Positions 34,835 through 43,799 of a stretch of DNA of 64,000 nt are shown here, piece after piece. Made by a program: the position numbers and the translations under genes. The notes beneath the pieces are model-generated. The model made no database searches. It had not been told where the DNA came from and was given only the letters and a program-made list of their open reading frames with translations. Each line of letters starts with the position of its first letter. Positions within the stretch are counted from its first letter, which is position 1. This stretch comes from Pseudomonadales bacterium (GTDB lineage Bacteria; Pseudomonadota; Gammaproteobacteria; Pseudomonadales; Azotimanducaceae): assembly GCA_028280225.1 (NCBI GenBank), contig JANQMF010000102.1, positions 1 to 64,000 of the forward strand, written 5' to 3'.

Positions 34835-37447
34835 TCAGCCGACGTTGACATCCAGCAGCGTCGGGACCCCGTCACCACCGGCGCCAAAATCCATAATAAA
34901 ACTGTGCCGGCCGCTGCGCACCGGGTACTCTATGCCGTCGGGCATCACCACCACGGCGGTACAGCTCGGCGGGATCAGCACATCCAGCTCAAAACAGTTT
35001 TCTTTTATCTCCCAACCCACTTCATACAAACCTTGCAGGGTGCTGAGAGAGGCGGAGATCATATTGATGGGAGAACCGGCAAGGAATTGTTTGCCCAGCG
35101 GTGGCATGGGTTGGATGCGCACCCGACGGTAGCCATTCAGCTCCTGCGCATAGTCTTCGTCGACGGCAATACCCACCATGGACTCCACCAGCCATTCAAT
35201 CAAACCGATCTCCGCAATATCAAAGCGTCCCGGATGCCGGGCAACCAGTTGTTCACCGGCGTTAATATTGCCAAACCAACTGGGTTGAGAGGTTTGCAGC
35301 AGCACCATATAGGCCATGTCCAAACGACCGGCATTGGACAGGGCCGGCAACAGGTGCCGCAACACCATGGGCACAACGTCGGCATGATAATTGGCGGTTT
35401 GCAGCAAGTTAATCAGCCCACGCTCTGCCAGGTTAACTTCGTGCCCTTCCAACAATTCATTCGCCAGGGCCGCCACATAAACCGACTGACTGTCTCCGGC
35501 CAGATAACCGTCCAGGGTCAAAAACCGCTGACGGAATTGTGTGCGCAGATCGTCCGCCAGCTTGTTCAGCCACGCTATATCGTCCAGTTCCCCAAGGATA
35601 AGCGCCATGCGGCCGGCCAGTTTTAAGGTGCCGTATAAGGTTGCCGTGGCAACCAGACCGGCATGAGCCCCGGCGCCGTACAAGCCGGGATCCGCGTCCT
35701 GCCTCACCAGGGTGTGGCTGTGGCGTTGATAGGACAAGGCGCCAATCCTGACCTCGGGGTAAAATTGTTCCAAGGTTCTAAGGTCATCTTGATGGCGATA
35801 GATCGCCCACAACACCTGGACAAAGGTTTCAAACTGGGCAACCGGATCAGCAACGGCATCCGCCGTCGCCTGTACCGGTCCGCCGGACTGACCCAGAGCG
35901 GGGACAAAGGCTGACGCCGGTTCCCCCGAGCGGCCGCTGCTGACCATATCCCACAACCACTTTGTAATCAGCGCATGGCTGCGCTCCTGTTGGGCAAACA
36001 TCGGCACCCAGGTGGCAGCATACCCGGCATGCGGCAGCCGTTGGGAAAGCTCAACCCCCCGCATGGGCACCGACAGGGCTACCCCGCTGATACTGTTGTC
36101 CAACACGTTGATCAACTCGTTCAGGGTGGCGTGATCCGAACGCAGTTTCAGCGCCGGCTGTTCCGGATAGGCAATGCGCAGCGCCAACAAATCTTCAATC
36201 TCGCTTACACCTTGGGTAAATTCCACCCGGGCGTAACGAAAACTGTGCAGGGCAAACTCAGGCTCACAAATCTGCACATGGCCTCCCTCAAGGGCACCGG
36301 CGGTGGTGGAATAGGCGTCGACACCCACCTTCGTAAACTGATCGTTTAAGCTGTACTGAACCTGGACATTATCCGGCGCAAAGCTGCGCAAACTGACCCG
36401 CACCCTGCCGACAATGGCCTTGCCAAAGTCGTACTCCATCACCACCCGCCCGGACCGCCGGGGCAATGGCGGCAGCTCCAGGGGGCGCAGAACCTGGGTG
36501 ACATTCAGAGCCGGAAACAGCTGGCTGCGTAACTCACCGGCAAAGGCCGGCTCGATACGCACCGGCGACCAGTGATTGTCATCAAAGCCTGTCCGCTGCC
36601 ATCCGTCCGGCACCTGGTTAAAATCTACATGTTCGCCGCCGTTGATGTCCGCAGCCAGAATCCAGCTCGGATACCAGCGCCAGGTTTCATCACTGGCGAC
36701 GGAAAGTTGCTGTCCATCCTCAAGATCAACCTTGAGGAAAATCCGGATGGCCGCCCGGGCGCCATAAACCGTACGTCCCAGCCCGGGAATCGATCCGGCA
36801 TAAAACCCGTCAGCCAGCAATACGCTGAAGACGTTTGTGCCAATATCAAGGTGATCCGCAACATCAAAAGTCTGGTAGTAACACTCCTGGCTGTAATCAC
36901 ACCACACCGCGGCGCTATGCAAGGCCGGCAGGGCTGTCCCATTTACGGCAAACTTGTAATCTCCCAGCGCGGCGACATACAGAGTTGCCCGCTCCACCCC
37001 TGAGCCCAGATAAAATTCCCGGCGCAGAGCACTGGCCTGTACGCCCCGGCTGCGGCTACCGGCCAGCGGGCTGGCGATCCACCGGCCCTGCCAGTCGTCA
37101 TTGGTGGCCAGACCCATCTCAAAAAAAGCCGGTTCACTCCAGGCGCTGCCCAGACCGTCGCTGTCGAAGGTGCGCACCTTCCACCACACCCGCTGGCTGG
37201 CGGCGAGTTCAGCACCGTCATATTCAATGTGGGCGGAGTTGGGGGAATCGACCCTGCCGCTGCGCCACAAATCCGGCTCATCAATACCCAGCAGTTCGCA
37301 AGATGAGGCGGCAAATATCTCGTAGGCTGACTGAATTTCCGCTGCGCGCTGATCTTCCACCCACCAGGACAGACGTGGTCTGGCCGCCGTGATCCCTAGT
37401 GGATTATGAACAAATTCGCATCGCAAACGGAGCGGAGCGCTGGGCAT
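34835..37447 (-). CDS. GH78 alpha-L-rhamnosidase-like protein, catalytic acids missing
   Basis: The 870-aa protein has the GH78 layout: an N-terminal fibronectin-like domain (LRCEFVHNPLGITAARPRLS), carbohydrate-binding sandwich domains (YVAALGDYKFAVNGTAL, LLADGFYAGSIPG) and an (alpha/alpha)6-barrel region. The family's catalytic stretch (D-C-P-Q-R-x-E-R-L-G-W-T-G-D) corresponds here to MRGVELSQRLPHAGY near residue 460, with the Asp, general-acid Glu and second Asp replaced by Arg, Gln and Tyr. The usual TIWERW motif is also absent (IGLIEWLVESM instead). There is no signal peptide. It probably has no rhamnosidase activity, or a different one. It ends 13 bp before nthB on the same strand. Confidence 0.8.
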   Translation of the reverse strand: MPSAPLRLRCEFVHNPLGITAARPRLSWWVEDQRAAEIQSAYEIFAASSCELLGIDEPDLWRSGRVDSPNSAHIEYDGAELAASQRVWWKVRTFDSDGLGSAWSEPAFFEMGLATNDDWQGRWIASPLAGSRSRGVQASALRREFYLGSGVERATLYVAALGDYKFAVNGTALPALHSAAVWCDYSQECYYQTFDVADHLDIGTNVFSVLLADGFYAGSIPGLGRTVYGARAAIRIFLKVDLEDGQQLSVASDETWRWYPSWILAADINGGEHVDFNQVPDGWQRTGFDDNHWSPVRIEPAFAGELRSQLFPALNVTQVLRPLELPPLPRRSGRVVMEYDFGKAIVGRVRVSLRSFAPDNVQVQYSLNDQFTKVGVDAYSTTAGALEGGHVQICEPEFALHSFRYARVEFTQGVSEIEDLLALRIAYPEQPALKLRSDHATLNELINVLDNSISGVALSVPMRGVELSQRLPHAGYAATWVPMFAQQERSHALITKWLWDMVSSGRSGEPASAFVPALGQSGGPVQATADAVADPVAQFETFVQVLWAIYRHQDDLRTLEQFYPEVRIGALSYQRHSHTLVRQDADPGLYGAGAHAGLVATATLYGTLKLAGRMALILGELDDIAWLNKLADDLRTQFRQRFLTLDGYLAGDSQSVYVAALANELLEGHEVNLAERGLINLLQTANYHADVVPMVLRHLLPALSNAGRLDMAYMVLLQTSQPSWFGNINAGEQLVARHPGRFDIAEIGLIEWLVESMVGIAVDEDYAQELNGYRRVRIQPMPPLGKQFLAGSPINMISASLSTLQGLYEVGWEIKENCFELDVLIPPSCTAVVVMPDGIEYPVRSGRHSFIMDFGAGGDGVPTLLDVNVG

Positions 37448-37517
37448 CTTCGCTTAATTTTTCCTCAAGAATTAGCCCAATAGTTTGCGCCTCGCAATGC
37501 AGCGGCGCAACCGCTGG

Positions 37518-38414
37518 TCAGGCCAGAAACCGCTCCATGGCCTGCAAAATGACCTGGGGCTGGTCATGATAGGTCCAATGCCCAGCGTTTTTTACCACCT
37601 GTAATTGCGCGCCGGAGAAAAAGGCCAGACTCCCATCCTGACCAATACGGTGGGGCAGGCCCCCGTCCGCGTTTATGATCAGCACCGGGCAGGTAATCTG
37701 CTGCCACAGCTCAATCACATCCGCCTGGGGCAGACCCGTGGGCAAAAAGTTAAAGGTGTAGTTATCGTATTTCCAGGAAAATGAACCATCTTCCTGTTGA
37801 TTGGAACCGTGAATGGTCAGGTGCAGGGCTTGTGCGGCAGCTAAATTTGGATTGGCCTGTTGCATGCGCCCGTATGCCGCTTCCAAAGTCGGGTAGCGCC
37901 GGGGCTGACGCCCGGCCAAAGCCCGGGTTTGCTCTACCCAGGCGCGTAAGCGGCTTTGCACGGAGTTGGGCTGGGGGTCGGTCCACAGGCCAATACCCTC
38001 AATGACAACCAGTTTTTTTACCCGTTCGGGAAAAATACCCGCAAACAGTGCGGCAATGGCACCACCCAGGCTGTGGCCAGCCAGAATAATCTCCCGGGCG
38101 CCGGACTGTTGAATAAGCTGGTGCAAATCGTAGACGTAGTCGATGTAGGTATATGCAGAACCCCGCAGCCACTCCGAATCCCCATGCCCGCGCAGATCAG
38201 GCGCCATGATGTGATAAAACTGTTTCAGCTGCCCGGCTAAATCGTCCCAGGTGCGGCAGTGATCCTGTAAGCCGTGCACCAGCACCAGAGGGGGTGCGTC
38301 GCCGTTACCCCAGTCGATATAGTGCAGCCGCAAACGCTGGGAAAAATAAATATGGGAGGCGGGTGAAGCCAGGGGCTGATCCACCCGGGAGGCTTTCCGG
38401 GGTGTGTTGTTCAA
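37518..38414 (-). CDS. Alpha/beta hydrolase
   Basis: The 298-aa protein starts at a TTG with AGGAG seven to ten bases upstream; the stop of the LysR gene overlaps this start. It has LVLVHGLQDHCRTWDDLAGQ, the nucleophile elbow GHSLGGAIAALFAG (Ser near 111), an Asp around 250 (INADGGLP) and the catalytic His in NAGHWTYHDQP near 283. This is the general serine-hydrolase family that includes lipases, haloperoxidases and lactonases; no specific substrate is suggested. The overlap implies co-expression with the LysR-type regulator. Confidence 0.88.
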   Translation of the reverse strand: MNNTPRKASRVDQPLASPASHIYFSQRLRLHYIDWGNGDAPPLVLVHGLQDHCRTWDDLAGQLKQFYHIMAPDLRGHGDSEWLRGSAYTYIDYVYDLHQLIQQSGAREIILAGHSLGGAIAALFAGIFPERVKKLVVIEGIGLWTDPQPNSVQSRLRAWVEQTRALAGRQPRRYPTLEAAYGRMQQANPNLAAAQALHLTIHGSNQQEDGSFSWKYDNYTFNFLPTGLPQADVIELWQQITCPVLIINADGGLPHRIGQDGSLAFFSGAQLQVVKNAGHWTYHDQPQVILQAMERFLA

Positions 38415-39310
38415 ATCATCTCTCCTATCAGAACATCCTGACGCCGTTCAAAAACTCCCCGCACATGGTCCAGAAAAACCCGCACCCGCTGGGCCTTACG
38501 CAAATCCGCGTGACTGAGCAACCACAACATCGGGCCCATCTGCGGCGGCATGTGGGGCAAGCGCACCAGGCTGTCATCCCCATCCGCCAAAAACCGGGGC
38601 AAAATCCCCATGCCCATGCCGGCCCTGATGGCGGTTTGATGCATTTGAATTTGCCCACATCGTATATGGACCCGCACTGCCGGAAAATAGGTCTCTTGCA
38701 GGTCGCGATACAGAGCCATGACTTCTCCGGTACCCACCCAATCAACCCAGGGTACCCCAGGCACCCCAGCCCCGGTCATCACCGCCGGGTGGGCTTGGAT
38801 CAACTCAGGGCCGGCATAGGCACACAGCGTCACCCGGCTCAACGGCCTGCCTACCATGTTTTGCGGCGGGTGATCCGTGGCGCGTATGGCCACATCAACA
38901 TCCGCCAACTTCAGGTCCATATCCTGATAGCTGGGAATGATTTCAAGGTCAATGTCCGGATACAGGGTGGTAAAGGGTTTGAGTTCGTCCAACAGAAAGC
39001 TGACCGCCAATACATCCGGCACCGCCACCCGAATCCCACCCGCCAGCCGCTGGTCCAGACCTTTTAACGTCTGCTGAATGTCTTCAATCTGCAGCCCAAC
39101 CGCCTCCACCTGAGCAACCACCCCGGCACCCTCCAGGGTGATGCGCAGGCCGGATGACGAGCGGTTAAACAGACGCACCCCCAGGTCCTGTTCCATTTGA
39201 TCCAGACGCCGGGTGACCGTGGACGGATTTACCCCCAGTTGTTCCGCAGCGCCCCGCACCGATCCCACCTTGGCCAAGGTGGCAAAATAGCGTAAGTCAT
39301 CCCATTCCAT
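38411..39310 (-). CDS. LysR-family transcriptional regulator
   Basis: The 299-aa protein has the LysR helix-turn-helix at the N-terminus (MEWDDLRYFATLAKVGSVRG, LGVNPSTVTRRLDQMEQDLG) and a periplasmic-binding-like effector domain (VAVPDVLAVSFLLDELKPF, DVAIRATDHPP). It is first in a two-gene unit with the hydrolase. Upstream are repeated GTTGC elements and an ATGTTAC-N5-GTAACAT palindrome that could be its binding sites. The inducer is unknown. Confidence 0.92.
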   Translation of the reverse strand: MEWDDLRYFATLAKVGSVRGAAEQLGVNPSTVTRRLDQMEQDLGVRLFNRSSSGLRITLEGAGVVAQVEAVGLQIEDIQQTLKGLDQRLAGGIRVAVPDVLAVSFLLDELKPFTTLYPDIDLEIIPSYQDMDLKLADVDVAIRATDHPPQNMVGRPLSRVTLCAYAGPELIQAHPAVMTGAGVPGVPWVDWVGTGEVMALYRDLQETYFPAVRVHIRCGQIQMHQTAIRAGMGMGILPRFLADGDDSLVRLPHMPPQMGPMLWLLSHADLRKAQRVRVFLDHVRGVFERRQDVLIGEMI

Positions 39311-39338
39311 GGGATCAGACTAAGGCATGAACGCCCAC

Positions 39339-39403
39339 GTTGCAAATACGCAACGCACTGTTGCGTTACTTATGGTTGCAATTAATGTTACCCAAAGTAA
39401 CAT
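39339..39403. promoter_or_regulatory. Cluster of inverted repeats upstream of the LysR gene
   Basis: GTTGC-AAATAC-GCAAC (39339-39354), a further GTTGCG at 39360 and ATGTTAC-CCAAA-GTAACAT (39385-39403) lie within 65 bp. This density is typical of LysR-type operator regions. The last palindrome overlaps the possible -10 of the small RNA candidate that starts just downstream, so the regulator may control both directions. Confidence 0.5.
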
Positions 39404-39410
39404 ACCCACA

Positions 39411-39545
39411 TCGCAACAGACATTGCACACAGTTCCCAGAGGGATATCCGCATCCTCCCTCCCTCCCCTTCCCACGGATATCCCTCACATATTCAAAGTA
39501 GGCTGGGCTGGAGATCTCGAGAAGATCTCAGCTCCCCTACTTTTT
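39411..39545 (+). ncRNA. Candidate small RNA with C-rich hairpin loop
   Basis: Most of the 311-bp gap between the LysR gene and the Rieske gene is explained by a possible small RNA. A perfect ten-bp stem (GGGATATCCG at 39441-39450 with CGGATATCCC at 39475-39484) presents a 24-nt loop made almost entirely of pyrimidines with repeated CCTCC, the complement of Shine-Dalgarno sequences. A terminator-like hairpin with T-run follows. A weak promoter (TTGCAA at 39376, TAACAT at 39398, 16-nt spacing) would start transcription near 39411. Small RNAs with exposed CCUCC loops are known in other Proteobacteria. The 5' end is a guess, and no homology is claimed. Confidence 0.5.
39495..39545 (+). terminator. 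Intrinsic terminator of the candidate small RNA
   Basis: AAAGTAGG pairs with CCTACTTT, with an inner imperfect stem (GAGATCT / AGATCTC around CGAGA), followed by TTTTTCTTT on the plus strand. On the minus strand only TTT follows, so it is oriented for plus-strand transcription although no plus-strand protein gene precedes it. Confidence 0.7.
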
Positions 39546-39621
39546 CTTTGTAAATCCGTAAATGTTTCCCCGCACAGCCGTCCGCGCACAGATTAGATGC
39601 ATGGGACACGGGTAGGTCAGG

Positions 39622-40422
39622 TCAAAAGGTCAATATCAGGGTGCCGTCCTTCTCCGCCACCGTGGGCACCCGGCCAAGCTGTTGACTGCCGCCCAGGGTG
39701 CACCGGCCGGAACGAACGTCAAAACGATAGCCGTGCCATGGACAGGTGACTTCACCCTGTTCATTGATAGGGTCTGTCAGCGGCCCCAGTTGGTGTGGGC
39801 AAGCGGCGGGGTACACAACCCATTCATCGGCAAAACGGTTAACCAGAAAGTCCCGGCCCGCCAACACCACGGCAACAGGCAGCGCGGATGCGTCAGGCAC
39901 CTCCACCTGGGTGCTCTCTTTCACACGAATTGAATCCAGACGTTGGTCCAAGCGCCGCTGGCGCTCGGACATCATCCACACATCTTCATCGTACAGGGTC
40001 TCGTAAGCCCGGGCGTACGCCATGCCCACCTTGTCTCTGGACGGCGCCGGTACATTGGGCACAAAAAAATCGATGACCAGGTCCAGTTGCCGCTCGCCGG
40101 TTGCAAAAACATGAGTCCATATTTCCGCACCCTGACTGGGCCCCTCAATATTCCGCGTAATCCAGCGCCTGCAGCTTCGATCCAGGCGCAATTCAAGCAA
40201 ACTGTCTTCGCCTCCCGGCGAGGTTACCCGGGCCCGCCATCCCCAGGCGCCACAGGCCACCATTTTGATGGCGGCAAAACTGGAACTGTGCAGGTGAGGC
40301 AGATGTTCCCAGTCCAGGGCATTTTCGTACATCCGTTCCAGGGATACCGGCACCGTGCGCTTGTAGGTGCCCACGTGGTCCAAACGGGAGTCATTATTGG
40401 CGGGCACAAATTCGTAACGCAT
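39622..40422 (-). CDS. Rieske oxygenase-like protein with reversed domain order
   Basis: The 266-aa protein has a SRPBCC-type (ring-hydroxylase catalytic-like) domain first: ENALDWEHLPHLHSS at 33-47 gives the N-x2-D-x2-H-x2-H/H pattern of the mononuclear iron site. A complete Rieske [2Fe-2S] domain is last: C208-P-H210, then C227-P-W-H230. Standard Rieske oxygenases have the Rieske domain at the N-terminus and are over 350 aa. The middle helix region has DEDVWMMSERQRRLD. No reductase or ferredoxin gene is adjacent. A small oxygenase or an electron-transfer protein is possible. Its ATG lies three bases after the ileS stop... i.e. ileS follows it downstream in the same direction only in mirror order: the ileS 3' end is at 40425, just upstream of this start. 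Confidence 0.82.
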   Translation of the reverse strand: MRYEFVPANNDSRLDHVGTYKRTVPVSLERMYENALDWEHLPHLHSSSFAAIKMVACGAWGWRARVTSPGGEDSLLELRLDRSCRRWITRNIEGPSQGAEIWTHVFATGERQLDLVIDFFVPNVPAPSRDKVGMAYARAYETLYDEDVWMMSERQRRLDQRLDSIRVKESTQVEVPDASALPVAVVLAGRDFLVNRFADEWVVYPAACPHQLGPLTDPINEQGEVTCPWHGYRFDVRSGRCTLGGSQQLGRVPTVAEKDGTLILTF

Positions 40423-40424
40423 GT

Positions 40425-43400
40425 TTAACCGGCCTTCGCCAGGGCAAAAGAAAATTCTACTCCATCAATTTCCGCCTGCACCGTGGCTTCATTTTCCGCA
40501 ACCACGGGTGCAGCCCCTGCATCGGTCAGGTCAACAATGGACAGAGCCAGGGTTTCCTGTTTGATATAGTCTTCGTGCTCCGTGGTCGCCAGCGCCAGTT
40601 CACCACTGGTCCGATAAACCACGTGAATACGGTCGCTCACCTGAAAACCCTGATCCTTGCGGGCACGCTGAATACGATTCACCACCTCGCGGGCATAACC
40701 CCCACGAATCAATTCCGGTGTCAACCGGCAGTCCATGTCCACGGCAATTTTGGAATTGGATACCGTATTTTTCCCCGCCCGGGCTTGCTGCAGAACCTGT
40801 ATTTCTTCAGCGTCAAAGGTCTCATCCAGCAGGGTCAGTTGCCCGGTTTGTTGCAACTGTGATATCTGCCCCTTATCCAGCCGGTTGATCACCTGTTGAA
40901 ATTCTTTCATACGCTTGCCCAGCCGTTTCCCCAACAGCGGAAAGTTAGGTTTTGCCACCAATTCAATATAGGACTCTTCATCATCGGTATAATCCACCTC
41001 ACGCACATTCAGCTCGTCACGCAGATAACCGTCCAACGATTGCATCTGCGCCAGCAGGTCCGTATCCCGATTGATCACCGTCAGGCGGGCCAGGGGGGTA
41101 CGCAGGCCAATTTTCACCTCTTCCCGCTTTTGCCGCCCCAGCAGGATAACCTGCCGCATCCGGTCCACCGCCTGCTCCAACTCCGGCTTAATCAAGTCGT
41201 TTTCCGCTTTTGGATAATCACACAGGTGCACCGATTCAGGAGATGCGGGCTGGCCGGACAACCCGGCCAGTTCCCGGTAGAGATATTCCGACAAAAATGG
41301 GGCAAAAGGCGCCATGACCTGGGACAGTTCCACCAGGGCCATATACAGGGTGCTATAGGCGGAGATTTTGTCCGCCGTCACTTCTTCACCCCAAAACCGC
41401 GAACGGTTCAGCCGAATATACCAGTTGGTCAAATCTTCAATAAAGTCGAACAACTTAGGCACAACGTTGTACAGCCGGTACTGCTCCATTTCTGTTGAAA
41501 CATCCGCTTTCAGGGTTTGCAACCGGGATACAATCCACTGATCCAGAACGTTGTCGCCATGGTGCAATCCTTTGTCCGGCGACCAGTTATCGATAGCCGC
41601 GTAGGTGCGCAGAAAAGAGAAGGCGTTGAACCAGGGCAGCAGGGCCCGCCGGGTCATATCCCGCACCCCGGCGTCGGCAAAACGCTGCTCTTCACCTTTG
41701 ACCAGGCCCGAGTTAATGAGGTAAAGGCGCAAGGCATCCGCCCCATACTGCTCCATCAATTCGTCCGGCGGGGTGTAGTTGCGCAGGCGTTTCGACATTT
41801 TTTTGCCGTCTTCCGCCATAACCATGCCGTTGACAATGACATTGCGAAACGCGGGCTTGTCGTAAATGGCCGCCGCCAGCACCGTCAAGGTATAAAACCA
41901 GCCCCGGGTCTGGTCCAGGCCTTCCGCAATAAATTCAGCAGGAAATCCGGCGCTGAAGATATCTTCGTTTTCGAACGGGTAGTGCAATTGAGCATAAGGC
42001 ATGGAACCGGACTCAAACCAGCAATCCAACACCTCTTCGATGCGGCGATAAACACCTTCTTCACCATCAACGCTAAACTCTAACGGATCCACAAACTCGC
42101 GGTGCAGGTCGTCAACGCGCACGCCGGTATATTGATACAGCTCTTCCACCGAGCCCATACACAACGCCTTACCCGTGGTATCGTTCACCCAGACCGGCAG
42201 CGGCGTCCCCCATACCCGGTTGCGGGAGATTGCCCAATCAATGGCACCCTCCAGCCAATTACCAAAACGACCGTGTTTGATGTGGTCCGGGACCCAGTGA
42301 ATGCTTTCGTTGGCCGCCAGCAATTGATCTCTGATTTTGGTCACGCTGACGTACCAGGATGGAATGGCCCGATAAATCAGCGGTGTATCCGACCGGTAAC
42401 AATAGGGATAACTGTGTTGAATCACACCCTGCTGATATAGAGACCCCTGCTGACGCAGATATTTGATAATGTCCTTGTCCGCATCCTTGACATGCTGGCC
42501 GGCAAAGTCCGTGACTTCGCCGGCAAACAATCCGTTTACGGTGACCGGGCAGGCAAAAGCCGCCACGTCATGTTCACTCAGAACCCGGTGGTCATCCTCA
42601 CCAAAGGCCGGAGCCAAATGCACCATGCCGGTACCGCTTTCGGTGGTCACATAGTCGTCGCTGACCACCACAAAGGCGCCTTGTTCCACCTGATCCGCAA
42701 AGTAGGGGAAGATGGGCTGATACTTTTTGCCCACCAGGTCCCGGCCCTTACACTGCGCCTTAACCTCCAGGTTGTCATAAGCAGAAAGACGCTCCCGGGC
42801 CACGTAAAATTTCTTATCCACCGCCGCGTCATGGACCAGGACATAGTCGATATCCGCCCCCACACAAATGGCTAAATTGGACGGCAGAGTCCAGGGGGTG
42901 GTGGTCCAGGCCGCCAGGTACGCATCTTCCGTCTCAAGCTTAAACAATACGGTGATAGCCGGGTCCTGCACATCCATATAGTTGGAGGTGGCTTCAAAAT
43001 TGGACAGCACCGTACCCAGGGCGGTGGACACAGGCATGACCTTAACACCCTGGTAGATCAGCCCCTTATCCCAGAGTTGTTTAAAGACCCACCACACGGA
43101 TTCCATATACTGGGGATCCATGGTTTTGTAGTCGTTGTCAAAATCGATCCAGCGTCCAAGGCGGGTAATGGTATGGCGCCACTCCTTAACATACCGCTGA
43201 ACAATGCCCCGGCATTCATCGTTGTACCCCGCCACCCCAAGCTGGGCAACCGCATCCTGGGCCGACATTTTCAGCTGCTTGTCGATCTCGTGTTCAATGG
43301 GCAGTCCGTGACAGTCCCAGCCAAAACGCCGGATGACATAACGGCCGTTCATGGTCCAATAGCGGGGCACAATATCTTTAATGGTACTGGCCACCAAGTG

Positions 43401-43586
43401 CCCGTGGTGAGGTAAGCCGGTGGCAAAGGGAGGGCCGTCGTAAAAGATGTAGGGCTTTTTTTCCCGGGTATTTTCTAATGACTTTTCAAAGGCACAACTG
43501 TCTTCCCAAAATTTCAGGATCTTGTGCTCCATGTCGACAAAAGAATGTTGCCCGCTGTCGGAGGGGGTACCGGTCTGGCCTGCCAT
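40425..43586 (-). CDS. ileS: Isoleucyl-tRNA synthetase, IleRS2 type
   Basis: This enzyme charges tRNA-Ile. From the ATG at 43586 it is 1053 aa; a GTG at 43646 would add 20 residues. The HxGH motif is HHGH (60-63) inside FATGLPHHGHLVASTIKDIV, and the second motif is KMSKR near residue 597. The spelling GPPFATGLPHHGH, the length and the C-terminal domain are those of the eukaryote-like IleRS2 group, whose members resist mupirocin; the HxGH motif is unswapped, so not the hyper-resistant variant. WTTTPWTLPSNLA and the editing-domain GTGMVHLAPAFGEDD are intact. No second ileS is in view, so it may be the only copy or a duplicate. Confidence 0.96.
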   Translation of the reverse strand: MAGQTGTPSDSGQHSFVDMEHKILKFWEDSCAFEKSLENTREKKPYIFYDGPPFATGLPHHGHLVASTIKDIVPRYWTMNGRYVIRRFGWDCHGLPIEHEIDKQLKMSAQDAVAQLGVAGYNDECRGIVQRYVKEWRHTITRLGRWIDFDNDYKTMDPQYMESVWWVFKQLWDKGLIYQGVKVMPVSTALGTVLSNFEATSNYMDVQDPAITVLFKLETEDAYLAAWTTTPWTLPSNLAICVGADIDYVLVHDAAVDKKFYVARERLSAYDNLEVKAQCKGRDLVGKKYQPIFPYFADQVEQGAFVVVSDDYVTTESGTGMVHLAPAFGEDDHRVLSEHDVAAFACPVTVNGLFAGEVTDFAGQHVKDADKDIIKYLRQQGSLYQQGVIQHSYPYCYRSDTPLIYRAIPSWYVSVTKIRDQLLAANESIHWVPDHIKHGRFGNWLEGAIDWAISRNRVWGTPLPVWVNDTTGKALCMGSVEELYQYTGVRVDDLHREFVDPLEFSVDGEEGVYRRIEEVLDCWFESGSMPYAQLHYPFENEDIFSAGFPAEFIAEGLDQTRGWFYTLTVLAAAIYDKPAFRNVIVNGMVMAEDGKKMSKRLRNYTPPDELMEQYGADALRLYLINSGLVKGEEQRFADAGVRDMTRRALLPWFNAFSFLRTYAAIDNWSPDKGLHHGDNVLDQWIVSRLQTLKADVSTEMEQYRLYNVVPKLFDFIEDLTNWYIRLNRSRFWGEEVTADKISAYSTLYMALVELSQVMAPFAPFLSEYLYRELAGLSGQPASPESVHLCDYPKAENDLIKPELEQAVDRMRQVILLGRQKREEVKIGLRTPLARLTVINRDTDLLAQMQSLDGYLRDELNVREVDYTDDEESYIELVAKPNFPLLGKRLGKRMKEFQQVINRLDKGQISQLQQTGQLTLLDETFDAEEIQVLQQARAGKNTVSNSKIAVDMDCRLTPELIRGGYAREVVNRIQRARKDQGFQVSDRIHVVYRTSGELALATTEHEDYIKQETLALSIVDLTDAGAAPVVAENEATVQAEIDGVEFSFALAKAG

Positions 43587-43799
43587 TCGCTGAATATGCC
43601 TTAAAAACGAGGCGCGTATATTACCGATGGGCTGATTAACTTGCACTCCCTGCCGGCCCGCGGTGGGCCCACCTGCGGTAGGCCCAAGGTACGCCAGGAG
43701 GAATAATCCCGCTTAGATGAGGGGGTGGCGATGTTGAAAACATCAACTTGATTATTGGTGACGACAACCTCGCCGCCACCTAAGGTGCATCAGGCGCGG

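Noticed and set aside
43587-43799. Possible leader RNA or T-box upstream of ileS
   Set aside because: Only short imperfect repeats are visible and no T-box or antiterminator elements; T-boxes are not expected in this lineage.
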